From Calliopsis andreniformis (Eukaryota > Arthropoda > Insecta > Hymenoptera > Andrenidae), in assembly GCF_051401765.1 (NCBI RefSeq), contig NW_027480423.1:10168001-10232000 (forward strand): a stretch of DNA of 64,000 bases, written 5' to 3'. Position numbers and translations under genes: made by a program. Below are positions 12,123-25,737 of this stretch, in pieces. The stretch's first letter is position 1. Every line of letters starts with the position of its first letter. Under the pieces are notes generated by a model. It was not told the DNA's origin. It saw only the letters and a list, made by a program, of their open reading frames with translations, and did not search any database.

Positions 12123-12822
12123 TTAGGTCCTTAGAAATCAACGCCAGAAGCATAAAATACGATATAAATACAACAGCTGTTCCATCGTATAAAAGCAATA
12201 ATTGCAAACAGTGTGAAGGTAATGGTCATTTCTACGTTCTTGGCAACCTAGGCTTCACTCTACGGCGTTGTTCCACCAGATCGAATAGTTAGGGCCTAAG
12301 AAGTCCACACCAGAAGAATAAAATACAATAAAAATACAACAGACTTTCCATCCTATAAGAGGAATAATTGCAACCCGTGTGAAAGTGATGGTCATTTCCA
12401 CGTTCCAGGCAACCTAGGCTTCACTCTAGGGCGTTGTTCCACAAGATCGAATAGTTAGTGCCTAAGTAGACAACGCCAGAAGCATAAAATACAATATAAA
12501 TAGAACAGTTTTTCCATTGTATAAAGCGAATAATTGCTACCAGTGTGAAAGTTATGGTCATTTCTACGTTCCGCGCAACCTGGGCTTTACTCTAGGGCGC
12601 TGTTCCACCAGATGGATTAGTTAGGGCCTAAGAAGTCAACGCCAGAAGCATAAAATACGATATAAATACAACAGCTGTTCCATCGTATAAAACAAGTAAT
12701 TGCAACCAGTGTGAAAGTTATGGTCATTTCAACGTTCCGGGCTACCTAGGCTTCACCCTAGGCCGTTGTCCCACCAGATCGAATATTTAGGGCCTAAGAA
12801 GTGAACGCCAGAAGCATAAAAT
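12123..12822 (+). repeat. Four-monomer block duplicated at 17,270-17,969
   Basis: The offset is 5,147 bp (31 monomers plus one base). Shared markers include CACTCTACGGCGTTG, AACACCAGAAGAATAAAATAC (ACACC in both copies), CATCCTATAAGAGG, CTAAGTAGACAACG and CTAGGGCGCTGTTCC. The copies part at 12,823, where ACGATAAAGATGC replaces GCAATAAAAATAC. Confidence 0.85.
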
Positions 12823-13118
12823 ACGATAAAGATGCTACAGTTTTTCCATCGTATAAAACGAATAATTGCAATCAGTGTGAAAGTTATGGTCATTTCTACG
12901 TTTTGGGCAACCTAGGCTTCACTCTAGGGCGGTGCTCCCCCAAATCGAATAGCTAGGGCCTTAGAAGTGAACGCCAGAAGCATAAAATAAAATAAAGATG
13001 CAAAAGTTTTTCCATCGTATAACAGGAATAACTGCAAACAGTATGAAAGTACTGGACATTTCTACGTTCCGGGTAACCTAGGTTTCACTCTAGGGCGTTG
13101 CTCCACCAGATCGAATAG

Positions 13119-14447
13119 TTAGGTCCTTAGAAGTCAACGCCAGAAGCATAAAATACGATATAAATACAACAGCTGTTCCATCGTATAGCAGGAATAATTT
13201 GCAACCAGTGTGATAGTAGTGGTCATTTCTACGTTCCGGGCAACCCAGGTTTCACTCCAGGGCGTTGCTCCACCTGATCGAATAGTTACGGCCTAAGAAG
13301 TCAACGCCAGAAGCATAAAATACGATAAAGATGCTACAGTTTTTCCATCGTATAAAACGAATAATTGCAATCAGTGTGAAAGTTATGGTCATTTCTACTT
13401 TCCGAGCATCCTAGGCTTCACCCTAGGGCGTTGCTCCAACAAATTGAATAGTTAGGGCCTTAGAAGTCAACGCCCGAAGCATAAAATACAAAATAAATAG
13501 AACGGTTTTACCATTGTATAAAACGAATAATTGCTACGAGTGTAAAAGCTATGGTCATTTCTACGTTCCGGGCAACCTAGGCTTCACTCCAGGGCGTTGC
13601 TCCACCAGATCGAATAGTTAGGTCCTTAGAAGTCAACGCCAGAAGCATAAAATACGATATAAATACAACAGCTTTTCCATCGTATAAAAGGAATAATTGC
13701 AAACAGTGTGATAGTAGTGGTCATTTCTACGTTCCGGGTAACCTAGGTTTCACTCTAGGGCGTTGCTCCGCCAGATCGAATAGTTGCGGCCTAAGAAGTC
13801 AACGCCAGAAGCATAAAATACGATAAAGATGCAACAGTTTTTCCATCGTATAAAACGAATAATTGCAATCAGTGTGAAAGTTATGGTCATTTCTACTTTC
13901 CGAGCATCCTAGGCTTCACCCTAGGGCGTTGCTCCAACAGATTGAATAGTTAGGGCCTTAGAAGTCAACGCCCGAAGCATAAAATACAAAATAAATAGAA
14001 CGGTTTTACCATTGTATAAAACGAATAATTGCTACGAGTGTAAAACCTATGGTCATTTCTACGTTCCGGGCAACCTAGGCTTCACTCCAGGGCGTTGCTC
14101 CACCAGATCGAATAGTTAGGTCCTTAGAAGTCAACGCCAGGAGCATAAAATACGATATAAATACAACAGCTTTTCCATCGTATAAAAGGAATAATTGCAA
14201 ACAGTGTGATAGTAGTGGTCATTTCTACGTTCCGGGTAACCTAGGTTTCACTCTAGGGCGTTGCTCCACCAGATCGAATAGTTACGGCCTAAGAAGTCAA
14301 CGCCAGAAGCATAAAATACGATAAAGATGCAACAGTTTTTCCATCCTATAAAACGAATAATTGCAATCAGTGTGAAAGTTATGGTCATTTCTACATTCCG
14401 AGCAACCGAGGCTTCACTCTAGGGCGTTGCTCCACCAGATTGAATAG
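13119..14447 (+). repeat. Expanded P-Q-R-S-Q-R-S-Q run
   Basis: Unit starts are at 13,119 (P), 13,286 (Q), 13,452 (R), 13,618 (S), 13,784 (Q), 13,950 (R), 14,116 (S) and 14,282 (Q). The four-monomer unit is followed by a second pass lacking P and then a third Q, after which a TTAGGTCC monomer begins at 14,448. This is a local three-monomer (about 498 bp) expansion within a four-monomer repeat. Confidence 0.86.
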
Positions 14448-14520
14448 TTAGGTCCTTAGAAATCAACGCCAGAAGCATAAAATACGATATAAATACAACA
14501 GCTGTTCCATCGTATAAAAG

Positions 14521-17022
14521 GAATAATTGCAACCAGTGTGAAGGTAACGGTATGTTCTACGTTCCGGGCAACCTAGGCTTCACTCTAGGGCGTTGCTCCA
14601 CCAGATCGAATAGTTAGGGCCTTAGAAGTCAACGCCCGAAGCATAAAATGCAAAATAAATAGAACAGTTGTTCCATTGTATAAAACGAATAACTGCAACC
14701 AGTGTGAAAGTACTGGTCATTTCTATGTTCCGGGCAACCTAGGCTTCACACTAGGGCATTGCTCCACCAGATTGAATAGTTAGGGCCTTAGAAGTCAACG
14801 CCCGAAGCATAAAACGCAATAAAGGTGCAACAGTTTTTCCATCGTGTAACAGGAATAATTGCAAACAGTGTGAAAGTAATGGTCATTTCTACGTTCCGCG
14901 TAACCTAGGCGTCACTCTAGGGCGTTACTCCACCAGATCGAATAGTTAGGGCCTTAGAAATCAACGCCAGAAGCATAAAATACAGTAAAGATGCAACAGT
15001 TTTTCCATTGTTTAACAGGAATAACTGCAACCAGTGTGAATGTACTGGTCATTTCTACGTTCCGGGCAACCTAGGCGTCACTCTAGGGCGTTGCTCCACC
15101 ACATCTAATAGCTACGGCCTTAGAAGTCAACGCCAGAGGCGTAAAATACAATACAAATACAACAGCTTTTCCATCGTACAAAATGAATAATAGCAAACAG
15201 TGTGAAAGTAATTGTCATTTCTACGTTCCGGGCAACCTAGGCTTCACTCTAGGTCGTTGCTCCACCAGATCAAATAGCTAGCGACTTAGAATAAAACGCC
15301 AGAAGCATAGAATACAATAAAAATACAACAGTTTTTCCATCGTATAACAGGAATAATTGCAACCAGTGTGAATGTGATGGTCATTTCTGAGTTCCGGCAA
15401 CCTAGGTTTCACTCTAGGGCGTTGCTCCACCAGGTCGAATAGTTAGGGCCTAAGAAGTCAACGCCAGAAGCATAAAATACAATATAAATACAACAGCTTT
15501 TACATCGTATAAAACGAGTAATTGCAACCAGTGTGGAAGTTATTGTCATTTCTACGTTCCGGGCAACCGAGGCTTCACTCTGGGGCATTGCTCGACCAGA
15601 TCGAATAGCTAGGGCCTTAGAAGTCAACGCCCGAAGCATAAAATACAAAATAAATAGAACAGTTTTTCCATCGTATAAAACGAATAATTGCTACCATTGT
15701 GAAAGTTATGGTCATTGCTACGTTCCGCGCAACCTACCCTTCACCCTAGGGCGTTGCTCCACCAGATCGAATGGTTACGGCCTTAGAAGTCAGCGCCAGA
15801 AGCATAAAATACATTAAAGATGCAACAGTTTTTCCATCGTTTAACAGGAATAACTGCAACCAGTGTGAATGCACTGGTCATTTCTAAGTTCCGGATAACC
15901 TAGGTTTCACTGTCGGGCGTTGCTCCACCAGATCGAAATGTTAGGGCCTAAGAAGTCAACGCCCGAAGCATAAAATACGATATAAATACAACAGCATTTC
16001 CATCGTATTAAATGAATAATTGCAAACAGTGTGAAAGTAGTGGTCATTTCTACGTTCCGGGCAACCTAGGCTTCACTGTATGGCGTTCTTCCACCACATC
16101 GAATAGCTACGGCCTCAGAAGTCCACGCCTGAAGCATAAAATACAATAAAAATACAACAGTCTTTTCATCGTATAACAGGAATAATTGCAACAAACGTGA
16201 AAGTAATGACCATTTCGGCGTTTCGGGCATCCTAGACTTAACTCTGAGGCATTGCTCCACCAGATCGAATATTTAGGGCCTTAGAAGTCAACGCCAGAAG
16301 CATAAAGTACAATATAAATACAACAGTTTTTCGATCGTATAAAACGAATAATTGCAACCAGTATGCAACTTATGGTCATTTCTACATTCCGAGCAACCTA
16401 GGCTTCACTCTAGGGCGTTGCACCACCAGATCGAATAGTTAGGTCCTTAGAAGTCAACGCCAGAAGCATAAAATACGATATAAATACAACAGCTGTTCCA
16501 TCGTATAGCAGGAATAATTTGCAACCAGTGTGATAGTAGTGGTCATTTCTACGTTCCGGGCAACCCAGGTTTCACTCCAGGGTGTTGCTCCACCTGATCG
16601 AATAGTTACGGCCTAAGAAGTCAACGCCAGAAGCATAAAATACGATAAAGATGCTACAGTTTTTCCATCGTATAAAACGAATAATTGCAATCAGTGTGAA
16701 AGTTATGGTCATTTCTACTTTCCGAGCATCCTAGGCTTCACCCTAGGGCGTTGCTCCAACAGATTGAATAGTTAGGGCCTTAGAAGTCAACGCCCGAAGC
16801 ATAAAATACAAAATAAATAGAACGGTTTTACCATTGTATAAAACGAATAATTGCTACGAGTGTAAAAGCTATGGTCATTTCTACGTTCCGGGCAACCTAG
16901 GCTTCACTCCAGGGCGTTGCTCCACCAGATCGAATAGTTAGGTCCTTAGAAGTCAACGCCAGGAGCATAATATACGATATAAATACAACAGCTTTTCCAT
17001 CGTATAAAAGGAATAATTGCAA
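14521..17022 (+). repeat. Distal copy of the 8.0-10.2 kb segment, two monomers longer
   Basis: This carries the same monomer order as 8,045-10,215 plus about two extra monomers at 15,372-15,702. The extra monomers contain the one-base-short GTTCCGGCAACC and a GGCATTGCTCGACC variant. That variant is also found near 11,100, so the extra units resemble sequence 4 kb upstream. The P-Q-R-S unit recurs inside at 16,439 (P), 16,606 (Q), 16,772 (R) and 16,938 (S). Confidence 0.85.
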
Positions 17023-17269
17023 ACAGTGTGATAGTAGTGGTCATTTCTACGTTCCGGGTAACCTAGGTTTCACTCTAGGGCGTTGCTCCACCAGATCGAA
17101 TAGTTACGGCCTAAGAAGTCAACGCCAGAAGCATAAAATACGATAAAGATGCAACAGTTTTTCCATCCTATAAAACGAATAATTGCAATCAGTGTGAAAG
17201 TTATGGTCATTTCTACATTCCGAGCAACCGAGGCTTCACTCTAGGGCGTTGCTCCACCAGATCGAATAG

Positions 17270-17969
17270 TTAGGTTCTTAGAAATCAACGTCAGAAGCAT
17301 AAAATACGATATAAATACAACAGCTGTTCCATCGTATAAAAGGAATAATTGCAAACAGTGTGAAGGTAATGGTCATTTCTACGTTCCGGGCAACCTAGGC
17401 TTCACTCTACGGCGTTGTTCCACCAGATCGAATAGTTAGGGCCTAAGAAGTCAACACCAGAAGAATAAAATACAATAAATATACAACAGACTTTCCATCC
17501 TATAAGAGGAATAATTGCAACCCGTGTGAAAGTGATGGTCATTTCTACGTTCCAGGCAACCTAGGCTTCACTCTAGGGCGTTGTTCCACAAGATCGAATA
17601 GTTAGTGCCTAAGTAGACAACGCCAGAAGCATAAAATACAATATAAATAGAACAGTTTTTCCATTGTATAAAGCGAATAATTGCTACCAGTGTGAAAGTT
17701 ATGGTCATTTCTACGTTCCGCGCAACCTGGGCTTTACTCTAGGGCGCTGTTCCACCAGATGGAATAGTTAGGGCCTAAGAAGTCAACGCCAGAAGCATAA
17801 AATACGATATAAATACAACAGCTGTTCCATCGTATAAAACAAGTAATTGCAACCAGTGTGAAAGTTATGGTCATTTCAACGTTCCGGGCTACCTAGGCTT
17901 CACCCTAGGCCGTTGTTCCACCAGATCGAATAGTTAGGGCCTAAGAAGTGAACGCCAGAAGCATAAAAT
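17270..17969 (+). repeat. Copy 2 of the 12.1-12.8 kb four-monomer block
   Basis: Matches 12,123-12,822 with scattered substitutions (for example CAACGTCAGAAGC here against CAACGCCAGAAGC there). It is preceded by a Q-type monomer at 17,104 that matches 14,282 at an offset of 2,822 bp (17 monomers), so the neighbourhood is a mosaic of at least two source segments. Confidence 0.83.
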
Positions 17970-18670
17970 GCAATAAAAATACAACAGTTTTTCCATCGTA
18001 TAGCAGGAATAATTTGCAACCAGTGTGATAGTAGTGGTCATTTCTGCGTTCCGGGCAACCCAGGTTTCACTCCAGGGCGTTGCTCCACCAGATCGAATAG
18101 TTACGGCCTAAGAATTCAACGCCAGAAGCATAAAATACGATAAAGATGCAACAGTTTTTCCATCGTATAAAACGAATAGTTGCAATCAGTGTGAAAGTTA
18201 TGGTCATTTCTACATTCCGAGCAACCTAGGCTTCACTCTAGGGCGCTACTCCACCAGATCGAATAGTTAGGTCCCTAGAAGTCAACGCCCGAAGCATAAA
18301 ATACGATATAAATACAACAGCTTTTCCATCGTATAAAAGGAATAATTGCAAACAGTGTGAAAGTAATGGTCATTTCTACGTTCCGGGCAACCTAGGCTTC
18401 ACTCTAGGGCGTTGCTCCACCAGATCGAATATTTAGGGCCTAAGAAGTGAACGCCAGAAGCATAAAATGCAATAAAAATACAACAGTTTTTCCATCGTAT
18501 AGCAGGAATAATTTGCAACCAGTGTGATAGTAGTGGTCATTTCTGCGTTCCGGGCAACACAGGTTTCACTCCAGGGCGTTGCTCCACCAGATCGAATAGT
18601 TACGGCCTAAGAAGTCAACGCCAGAAGCATAAAATACGATAAAGATGCAACAGTTTTTCCATCGTATAAA
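17936..18670 (+). repeat. Three-monomer tandem repeat (about 499 bp period)
   Basis: The P-like monomer with GTATAGCAGG, AATAATTTGC and TTTCTGCGTTCC occurs at 17,936 and again at 18,435. CTAAGAAGTG shifts from 17,941 to 18,440, a period of 499 bp. Similarity continues into the following Q-type monomer and fades near 18,170 and 18,670. Confidence 0.78.
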
Positions 18671-21587
18671 ACGAAAAATTGCTACCAGTGTGAAAGTTAT
18701 GGTCATTTCTACGTTCCGCGCAATCTGGGCTTTACCCTAGGGCGTTGTTCCACCAGATGGAATAGTTAGGGCCTAAGAAGTCAACGCCAGAAGCATAAAG
18801 AACGATATAAATACAATAGCTTTTCCATCGTATAAAACGAATAATTGCAACCAGTGTGGAAGTTATGGTCATTTCTACGTTCTGGGCAACCTAGGCTTCA
18901 CTCTAGGGCGGTGCTCCGCCAAATCGAATAGCTAGGGCCTTAGAAGTCAACGCCAGAAGCATAAAATACAATAAAGATGCAAAAGTTTTTCCATCGTATA
19001 AAAGGAATAACTGCAAACAGTATGAAAGTACTGGACATTTCTGCATTCCGAGCAACCCAGGCTTCACTCTAGGGCGTTGATCCACCTGATCGAATGGTTA
19101 GGGCCTTAGAAGTCAACGCCCGAAGCATAAAATACAATATAAATACAACAGTTTTTCCACCATATAAAACGAATAATTACAACCAGTATGAAAGTTATGG
19201 TCATTTCTACTTTCCGGGCAACCTAGGCTTCACCCTAGGGCGTTGCACGAACAGATTGAATAGTTAGGGCCTCAGAAGTCAACGCCCGAAGTATAAAATG
19301 CAAAATAAATAGAGCAGTTTTTCCATCGTATAAAACGAATAGTTACTACCGGTGTGAAAGTTATGGTCATTTCTACGTTCCGGGCTACCTATGCTTCACT
19401 CTAGGGCGGTGCTCTACCAGATTAAATAGATAGTGCCTAAGAAGTCAACGCCAGAAGTATAAAATACAATTAAATACAACAGCTTTTCCATCGTATATAA
19501 TGTATATTTGCAAACAGTCCGAAAGTAATGGTCATTTCCATGTCCCGGGCAACCTAGTCTTCACCCTAGGGCGTTGCTCCACCACATCTAATAGCTACGG
19601 CCTTAGAAGTCAGCCCCAGATGAATAAAATACAATAAAGATGCCATAGCTTTTCCATCGTATAAAACGAATAATTGCAACCAGTGTGAAAGTTATGGTCA
19701 TTTCTACTTTCCCGGCAACCTAGGCTTCACCCTAGGGCGTTGTTCCACCAGATCGAATAGTTAGGGCCTAAGAAGTCAACGCCAGAAGCATAAAATACAA
19801 TATAAATATAACAGTCTTTCCATCGTATAAAACGAAAGATAGCAACCAGTGTGAAAGTTATGGTCATTTCTACGTTCCGGGCAATCTAGGCTTCACTCTA
19901 GGGCGTTGCTCCACCGGGTCGTATAGTTAGGGCCTCAGAAGTCAACGCCCGAAGCATAAAATACAAAATAAATAAAACAGTTTTTCCATCGTATAAAACG
20001 AATAATTGCTACCAGTGTGAAAGTTATGGTCATTTCTGCGTTCCGCGCAACCTGGGCTTTACCCTAGGGCGTTGTTCCACCAGATGGAATAGTCAGGGCC
20101 TTAGAAGTCAACGCCCGAAGCATAAAATACAAAATAAATAGAACAGTTTTTCCATCGTATAAAATGAATAATTGCTACCAGTGTGAAAGTTATGGTCATT
20201 TCTACTTTCCGGGCAACCTACGCTTCCCCCTGGGGCGTTGATCCACCAGATTGAATAGTTAGGGCCTAAGAAGTCAACGCCAGAAGCATAAAATACAATA
20301 TAAATATAACAGTCTTTCCATCGTATAAAACGAAAGATAGCAAGCAGTGTGAAAGTTATGGTCCTTTCTACGTTCCAGGCAATCTAGGCTTCACTCTAGG
20401 GCGTTGCTCCACAACTTCGAATAGCTACGGCCTTAGAAGTCAACGCCTGAAGCAAAAAATGCAATAAAAATGCAACAGATTTTTCATCGTATAACAGGAA
20501 TAATTGCAACAAGCGTGAAGGTAATGATCATTTCTACGTTCCGGGCAACCTAGGCTTCACTCTAGGGCATTGCTCCACCAGATCGAATAGTTAGGGCCTT
20601 AGAAGTCAACGCCCGAAGCATAAAACTCAATAAAGGTGCAACAGTTTTTCCATCGCGTAACTGGAATAATTGCAAACAGTGTGAAACCAATGGTCATTTC
20701 TACGTTCCGGGCAACCTAGGCTTCACCATAGGGCGTTGTTCCACCAGATGGAATAGCTGGGGCCTAAGATCTCAACGCCAGAAGCATAAAATACGATATA
20801 AATACAGCAGCTTTTCCATCGTATAAAACGAATAATGGCAAGCAGTGTGAAAGTTATGGTCATTTCCACGTTCCGGGCAACCTAGGCTACACCCTAATGC
20901 GTTGCTGCACCAGATCGAATAGTTAGGGCCTTAGAAGTCATCGCCTGAAGCATACAATACAATAAAAATACAACAGTTTTACCATCGTATAACAGGAATA
21001 ATTGCAACGATTGTGAAAGTTATGGTCACTTCTACGTTCCGGGCAACCTAGGCTTCACTCTAGGGCGTTGCTCCACCAGATCAAACAGTTAGGGTCTTAG
21101 AAGCCAACGCCGGAAGCATAAAATACAATATAAATACAACAGTTTTTCCATCGTATAAAACGAATAATTGCAACCAGTACGAAACTTATGGTCATTTCTA
21201 CTTTCCGAACAACTTAGGCTTCACCCTAGGGCGTTGCTCCAACAGATTGAATAGTTAGGGCCTTAGAAGTCAATGCCCGGAGCATAAAATGAAATAACAA
21301 TACAATAGCTTTTCCATTCTATAGCAGGAACAATTGCAACAAGTGTGAAAGTGATGGTCATTTCTACGATCCGGGTAACCCAGGTTTCACTCTAGGGCAT
21401 TACTCCACCACATCGAATAGCTACGGCCGTAGAAGTCAACGACTGAAGCATAAAATGCAATAAAAGTACAACAGCTTTTTCATCGTATAACAGGAATAAT
21501 TGCAGCAAGCGTGAAGGTAATGGTCATTTCTACGTTCCGGGCACCCTAGGCATCACTCTTGGGCGTTGTTCCACCAAATGGAACAGT
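18671..21587 (+). repeat. Mixed monomers, partly copied from 10.4-10.8 kb
   Basis: About 17-18 monomers in + orientation. The first two to three match 10,374-10,740. A pair near 19,800 and 20,300, both with AATATAACAGTCTTTCC and AACGAAAGATAGCAA, are close relatives three monomers apart. The rest show no clear higher-order period by eye. No gene or foreign sequence is seen. Confidence 0.75.
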
Positions 21588-23579
21588 TAGGGCCTAAGAA
21601 GTCAACGCCAGAAGCATAAAATACAATAAAGATGCAACAGTTGTTCCATCGTATAACAGGATTAACTGCAAACAGTGTGAAAGTACAGGTCATTTCTACG
21701 TTCCTGGCAACCTAGGTTTCACTCTAGGGCGTTGCTCCACCAAATCGAATAGCTAGGGCCTTAGAAGTCAACGCCAGAAGCATAAAATACAATAAAGATG
21801 CAAAAGTTTTTCCATCGTATAACAGGAATAACTGCAAACAGTATGAAAGCACTTGTCATTTCTACGTACCGGGTAACCTAGGTTTCCCCCTAGGGCGTTG
21901 TTCCACCAGATCGAATAGTTAGGGCCTAAGAAGTGAACGCCAGAAGCATAAAATACAATATAAATACAACAGTTTATCCATCGTATATAACGAATAATTG
22001 CAACCAGTATGAAACTTATGGTCATTTCTACTTTCCGAGCGACCTAGGCTTCACCCTAGGGCGTTGCTCCAGCAGATTGAATAGTTAGGGCCTTAGAAGT
22101 CAATGGCCGAAGCATAAATTGAAATAAAAATACAACAGCTTTTCCATTGTATAACAGGAATAATTGCAACCAGTGTGAAAGTGATGGTCATTTCTACGAT
22201 CCGGGTAACCCAGGTTTCACTCTAGGGCATTACTCCACCACATCGAATAGCTACGGCCGTAGAAGTCAACGACTGATGCATAAAATGCAATAAAAGTACA
22301 ACAGTTTTTTCATCTTATAACAGGAACAATTGCAGCAAGCGTGAAGGTAATGGTCATTTCTACGTTCCGGGCACCCTAGGCATCACTCTTGGGCGTTGTT
22401 CCACCAGATGGAATAGTTAGGGCCTAAGAAGTCAACGCCAGAAGCATAAAATACGATATAAATGCAACAGCTTTTCCATCGTAGAAAACGAATAATGGCA
22501 ACCAGTGTGAAAGTTATGGTCATTTCCACGTTCCGAGCAACTTAGGCTTCACTCTAGGGACTTGCTCCACCAGATCGAATGGTTAGTGCCTTAGATGTCA
22601 ACGCTCACATGCATAAAATACAATAATGGTGCAACAGTTTTTCCATCGTATAACAGGAATAATTGCAACCAGTGTGAAGGTAACGGTATGTTCTACGTTC
22701 CGGGCAACCTAGGCTTCACTCTAGGGCGTTGCTCCACCAGATCGAATAGTTAGGGCCTTAGAAGTCAACGCCCGAAGCATAAAATGCAAAATAAATAGAA
22801 CAGTTGTTCCATTGTATAAAACGAATAACTGCAACCAGTGTGAAAGTACTGGTCATTTCTATGTTCCGGGCAACCTAGGCTTCACGCTAGGGCATTGCTC
22901 CACCAGATCGAATAGTTAGGGCCTTAGAAGTCAACGCCCGAAGCATAAAACGCAATAAAGGTGCAACAGTTTTTCCATCGTGTAACAGGAATAATTGCAA
23001 ACAGTGTGAAAGTAATGGTCATTTCTACGTTCCGGGTAACCTAGGCGACACTCTAGGGCGTTACTCCACCAGATCGAATAGTTAGGGCCTTAGAAATCAA
23101 CGCCAGAAGCATAAAATACAATAAAGATGCAACAGTTTTTCCATTGTTTAACAGGAATAACTGCAACCAGTGTGAATGTACTGGTCATTTCTACGTTCCG
23201 GATAACCTAGGTTTCACTCTAGGGCGTTGCTCTACCAGATCGAATAGCTAGGGATTTAGAATTCAACGCCAGAAGGATAAAATACAATATAAGTACAACA
23301 GTTATTCCATCGTATAAAATGAATAGTTGCAAACATTGTAAAAGTAATGGTCATTTCTACATTCCGGGCAACCTAGGCGTCACTCTAGGGCGTTGCTCCA
23401 CCACATCTAATAGCTACGGCCTTAGAAGTCAACGCCAGAGGCGTAAAATACAATATAAATACAACAGCTTTTCCATCGTACAAAATGAATAATAGCAAAC
23501 AGTGTGAAAGTAATTGTCATTCCTACGGTCCGGGCAACCTAGGCTTCACTCCAGGTCGTTGCTCCACCAGATCAAATAG
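21588..23579 (+). repeat. Distal copy of the 7.1-8.8 kb block, two monomers longer
   Basis: Matches 7,143-8,801 but has one extra monomer at about 21,970-22,135 (with GTTTATCCATCG and CGAGCGACC) and one at about 23,203-23,365 (with TAGGGATTTAGAATTC). Length is 1,992 bp against 1,659 bp, a difference of two monomers plus one base. The right edge is the sharp junction at 23,579/23,580 with the next duplicated block. Confidence 0.85.
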
Positions 23580-24443
23580 TTACGGCCTAAGAAGTCAACG
23601 CCAGAAGCATAAAATACGATAAAGATGCAACAGTTTTTCCATCGTATAAAACGAATAGTTGCAATCAGTGTGAAAGTTATGGTCATTTCTACATTCCGAG
23701 CAACCTAGGCTTCACTCTAGGGCGCTGCTCCACCAGATCGAATAGTTAGGTCCTTAGAAGTCAACGCCAGAGGCATAAAATACGATATAAATACAACAGC
23801 TTTTCCATCGTATAAAACGAATAATTGCAACCAGTGTGGAAGTTATGGTCATTTCTACGTTCTGGGCAACCTAGGCTTCACTCTAGGGCGGTGCTCCGCC
23901 AAACCGAATAGCTAGGGCCTTAGAAGTCAACGCCAGAAGCATAAAATACAATAAAGAGGCAAAAGTTTTTCCATCGTATAAAAGGAATAACTGCAAACAG
24001 TATGAAAGTACTGGACATTTCTACGTTCCGGGTAACCTAGGTTTCACTCTAGGGCGTTGCTCCACCAGATCGAATAGTTACGGCCTAAGAAGTCAACGCC
24101 AGAAGCATAAAATACGATATAAATACAACAGCTTTTCCATCGTATAAAACAAGTAATTGCAACCAGTGTGAAAGTTATGGTCATTTTAACGTTCCGGGCT
24201 GCCTAGGCTTCACCCTAGGGCGTTGCTCTACCAGATCGAATAGTTAGGGCCTTAGAAGTCAACGGCCGAAGCATAAAATACGATAAAGATGCAACAGTTT
24301 TTCCATCGTATAAAACGAATAATTGCAATCAGTGTCAAAGTTATGGTCATTTCTACATTCCGAGCAACCTAGGCTTCACTCTAGGGCGCTGCTCCACCAG
24401 ATCGAATAGTTAGGTCCTTAGAAGTCAACGCCAGAGGCATAAA
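23580..24443 (+). repeat. Five-monomer block, copy 1 (13-monomer offset)
   Basis: Matches 25,738-26,601 at an offset of exactly 2,158 bp (13 x 166). Shared rare variants include AACGAATAGTTGCAATCAG, GGGCGGTGCTCCGCC, ATAAAGAGGCAAAAG and CGGGCTGCCTAGG. The match breaks at 24,444, where CGCAATAAAGG replaces TACGATATAAA. Confidence 0.88.
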
Positions 24444-25737
24444 ACGCAATAAAGGTGCAACAGTTTTTCCATCGTGTGACAGGAATAATTGCAAACAGTG
24501 TGAAAGCAATGGTCATTTCTACTTTCCGGGTCTCCTAGGCGTCACTCTAGGGCGTTACTCCACCAGATCGAATAGTTAGGGCCTTAGAAATCAACGCCAG
24601 AAGCATAAAATACAATAAAGATGCAACAGTTTTTCCATCGTTTAACAGGAATAACTGCAAACATTGTGAAAGTAATGGTCATTTCTACGTGCCGAGCAAC
24701 CTAGGCGTCACTCTAGGGCGTTGCTCTACCACATCGAATAGCTACGGCCTTAGAAGTCAACGCCTGAAGCAAAAAATGCAATAAAAATGCAACAGTTTTT
24801 TCATCGTATAACAGGAATAATTGCAACAAGCGTGAAGGTAATGATCATTTCTACGTTCCGGGCAACCTAGGCTTCACTCTAGGGCGTTGTTCCACCAGAT
24901 CGAATAGTTAGGGCCTAAGAAGTGAAAACCAGAAGCATAAAATACAATATAAATATAACTGATTTTCCATCGTTTATATCGAATAATAGGAACCAGTGTG
25001 AAAGTTATGGTCATTTCTACGTTCCGGGCAACCTGAGCTTCACTCTAGGGCGTTGCTCCACCACATCAAACAGTTGCGGTCTTAGAAGCCCACGCCCGAA
25101 GCATTAAATACAAAATAAATAGAACAGTTTTTCCATCGTATAAAACGAATAATTGCAACCAGTATGAAAGTTAATGTCATTTATACTTCCCGGGCAACAT
25201 AGGCTTCACCCTAGGGCGTTGCTCCAACAGATTGAATAGTTAGGGCCTTAGAAGTCAACGCCCGAAGCATAAAAGGCAATAAAAATACAACAGTTCTTCC
25301 ATCGTATAACAGGATTAATTGCAACCAGTTTGAAAGTGATGGCCAATTCTACGTTCCGGGCAATCTATGCTTCACTCGAGGGCGTTGCTCCACCAGACCG
25401 AATGGTTAGTGCCTTAGAAGTCAACGCCGGAAGCATAAAATGCAAAATAAATAGAACAGTTGTTCCATTGTATAAAACGAATAACTGCAACCAGTGTGAA
25501 AGTACTGGTCATTTCTATGTTCCGGGCAACCTAGGCTTCACTCTAGGTCATTGCTCCACCAGATCGAATAGTTAGGGCCTTAGAAGTCAATGCCCGAAGC
25601 ATAAAATAAAATAACAATACAATAGCTTTTCCATTGTATAGCAGGAACAATTGCAACAAGTGTGAAAGTGATGGTCATTTCTACGATCAGGGTAACCCAG
25701 GTTTCACTCTAGGGCATTACTCCACCACATCGAATAG
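24444..25737 (+). repeat. Monomers between the two 13-offset copies
   Basis: About eight monomers in + orientation. A monomer near 25,068-25,200 is a third relative of the block at 1-170 and 6,973-7,142 (CTTAGAAGCCCACGCCC, AAAGTTAATGTCATTTATAC). One near 25,600-25,735 is close to 21,280-21,420 (AATAGCTTTTCCATT, GTATAGCAGGAACAATTGC). No gene or foreign sequence is seen. Confidence 0.75.
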
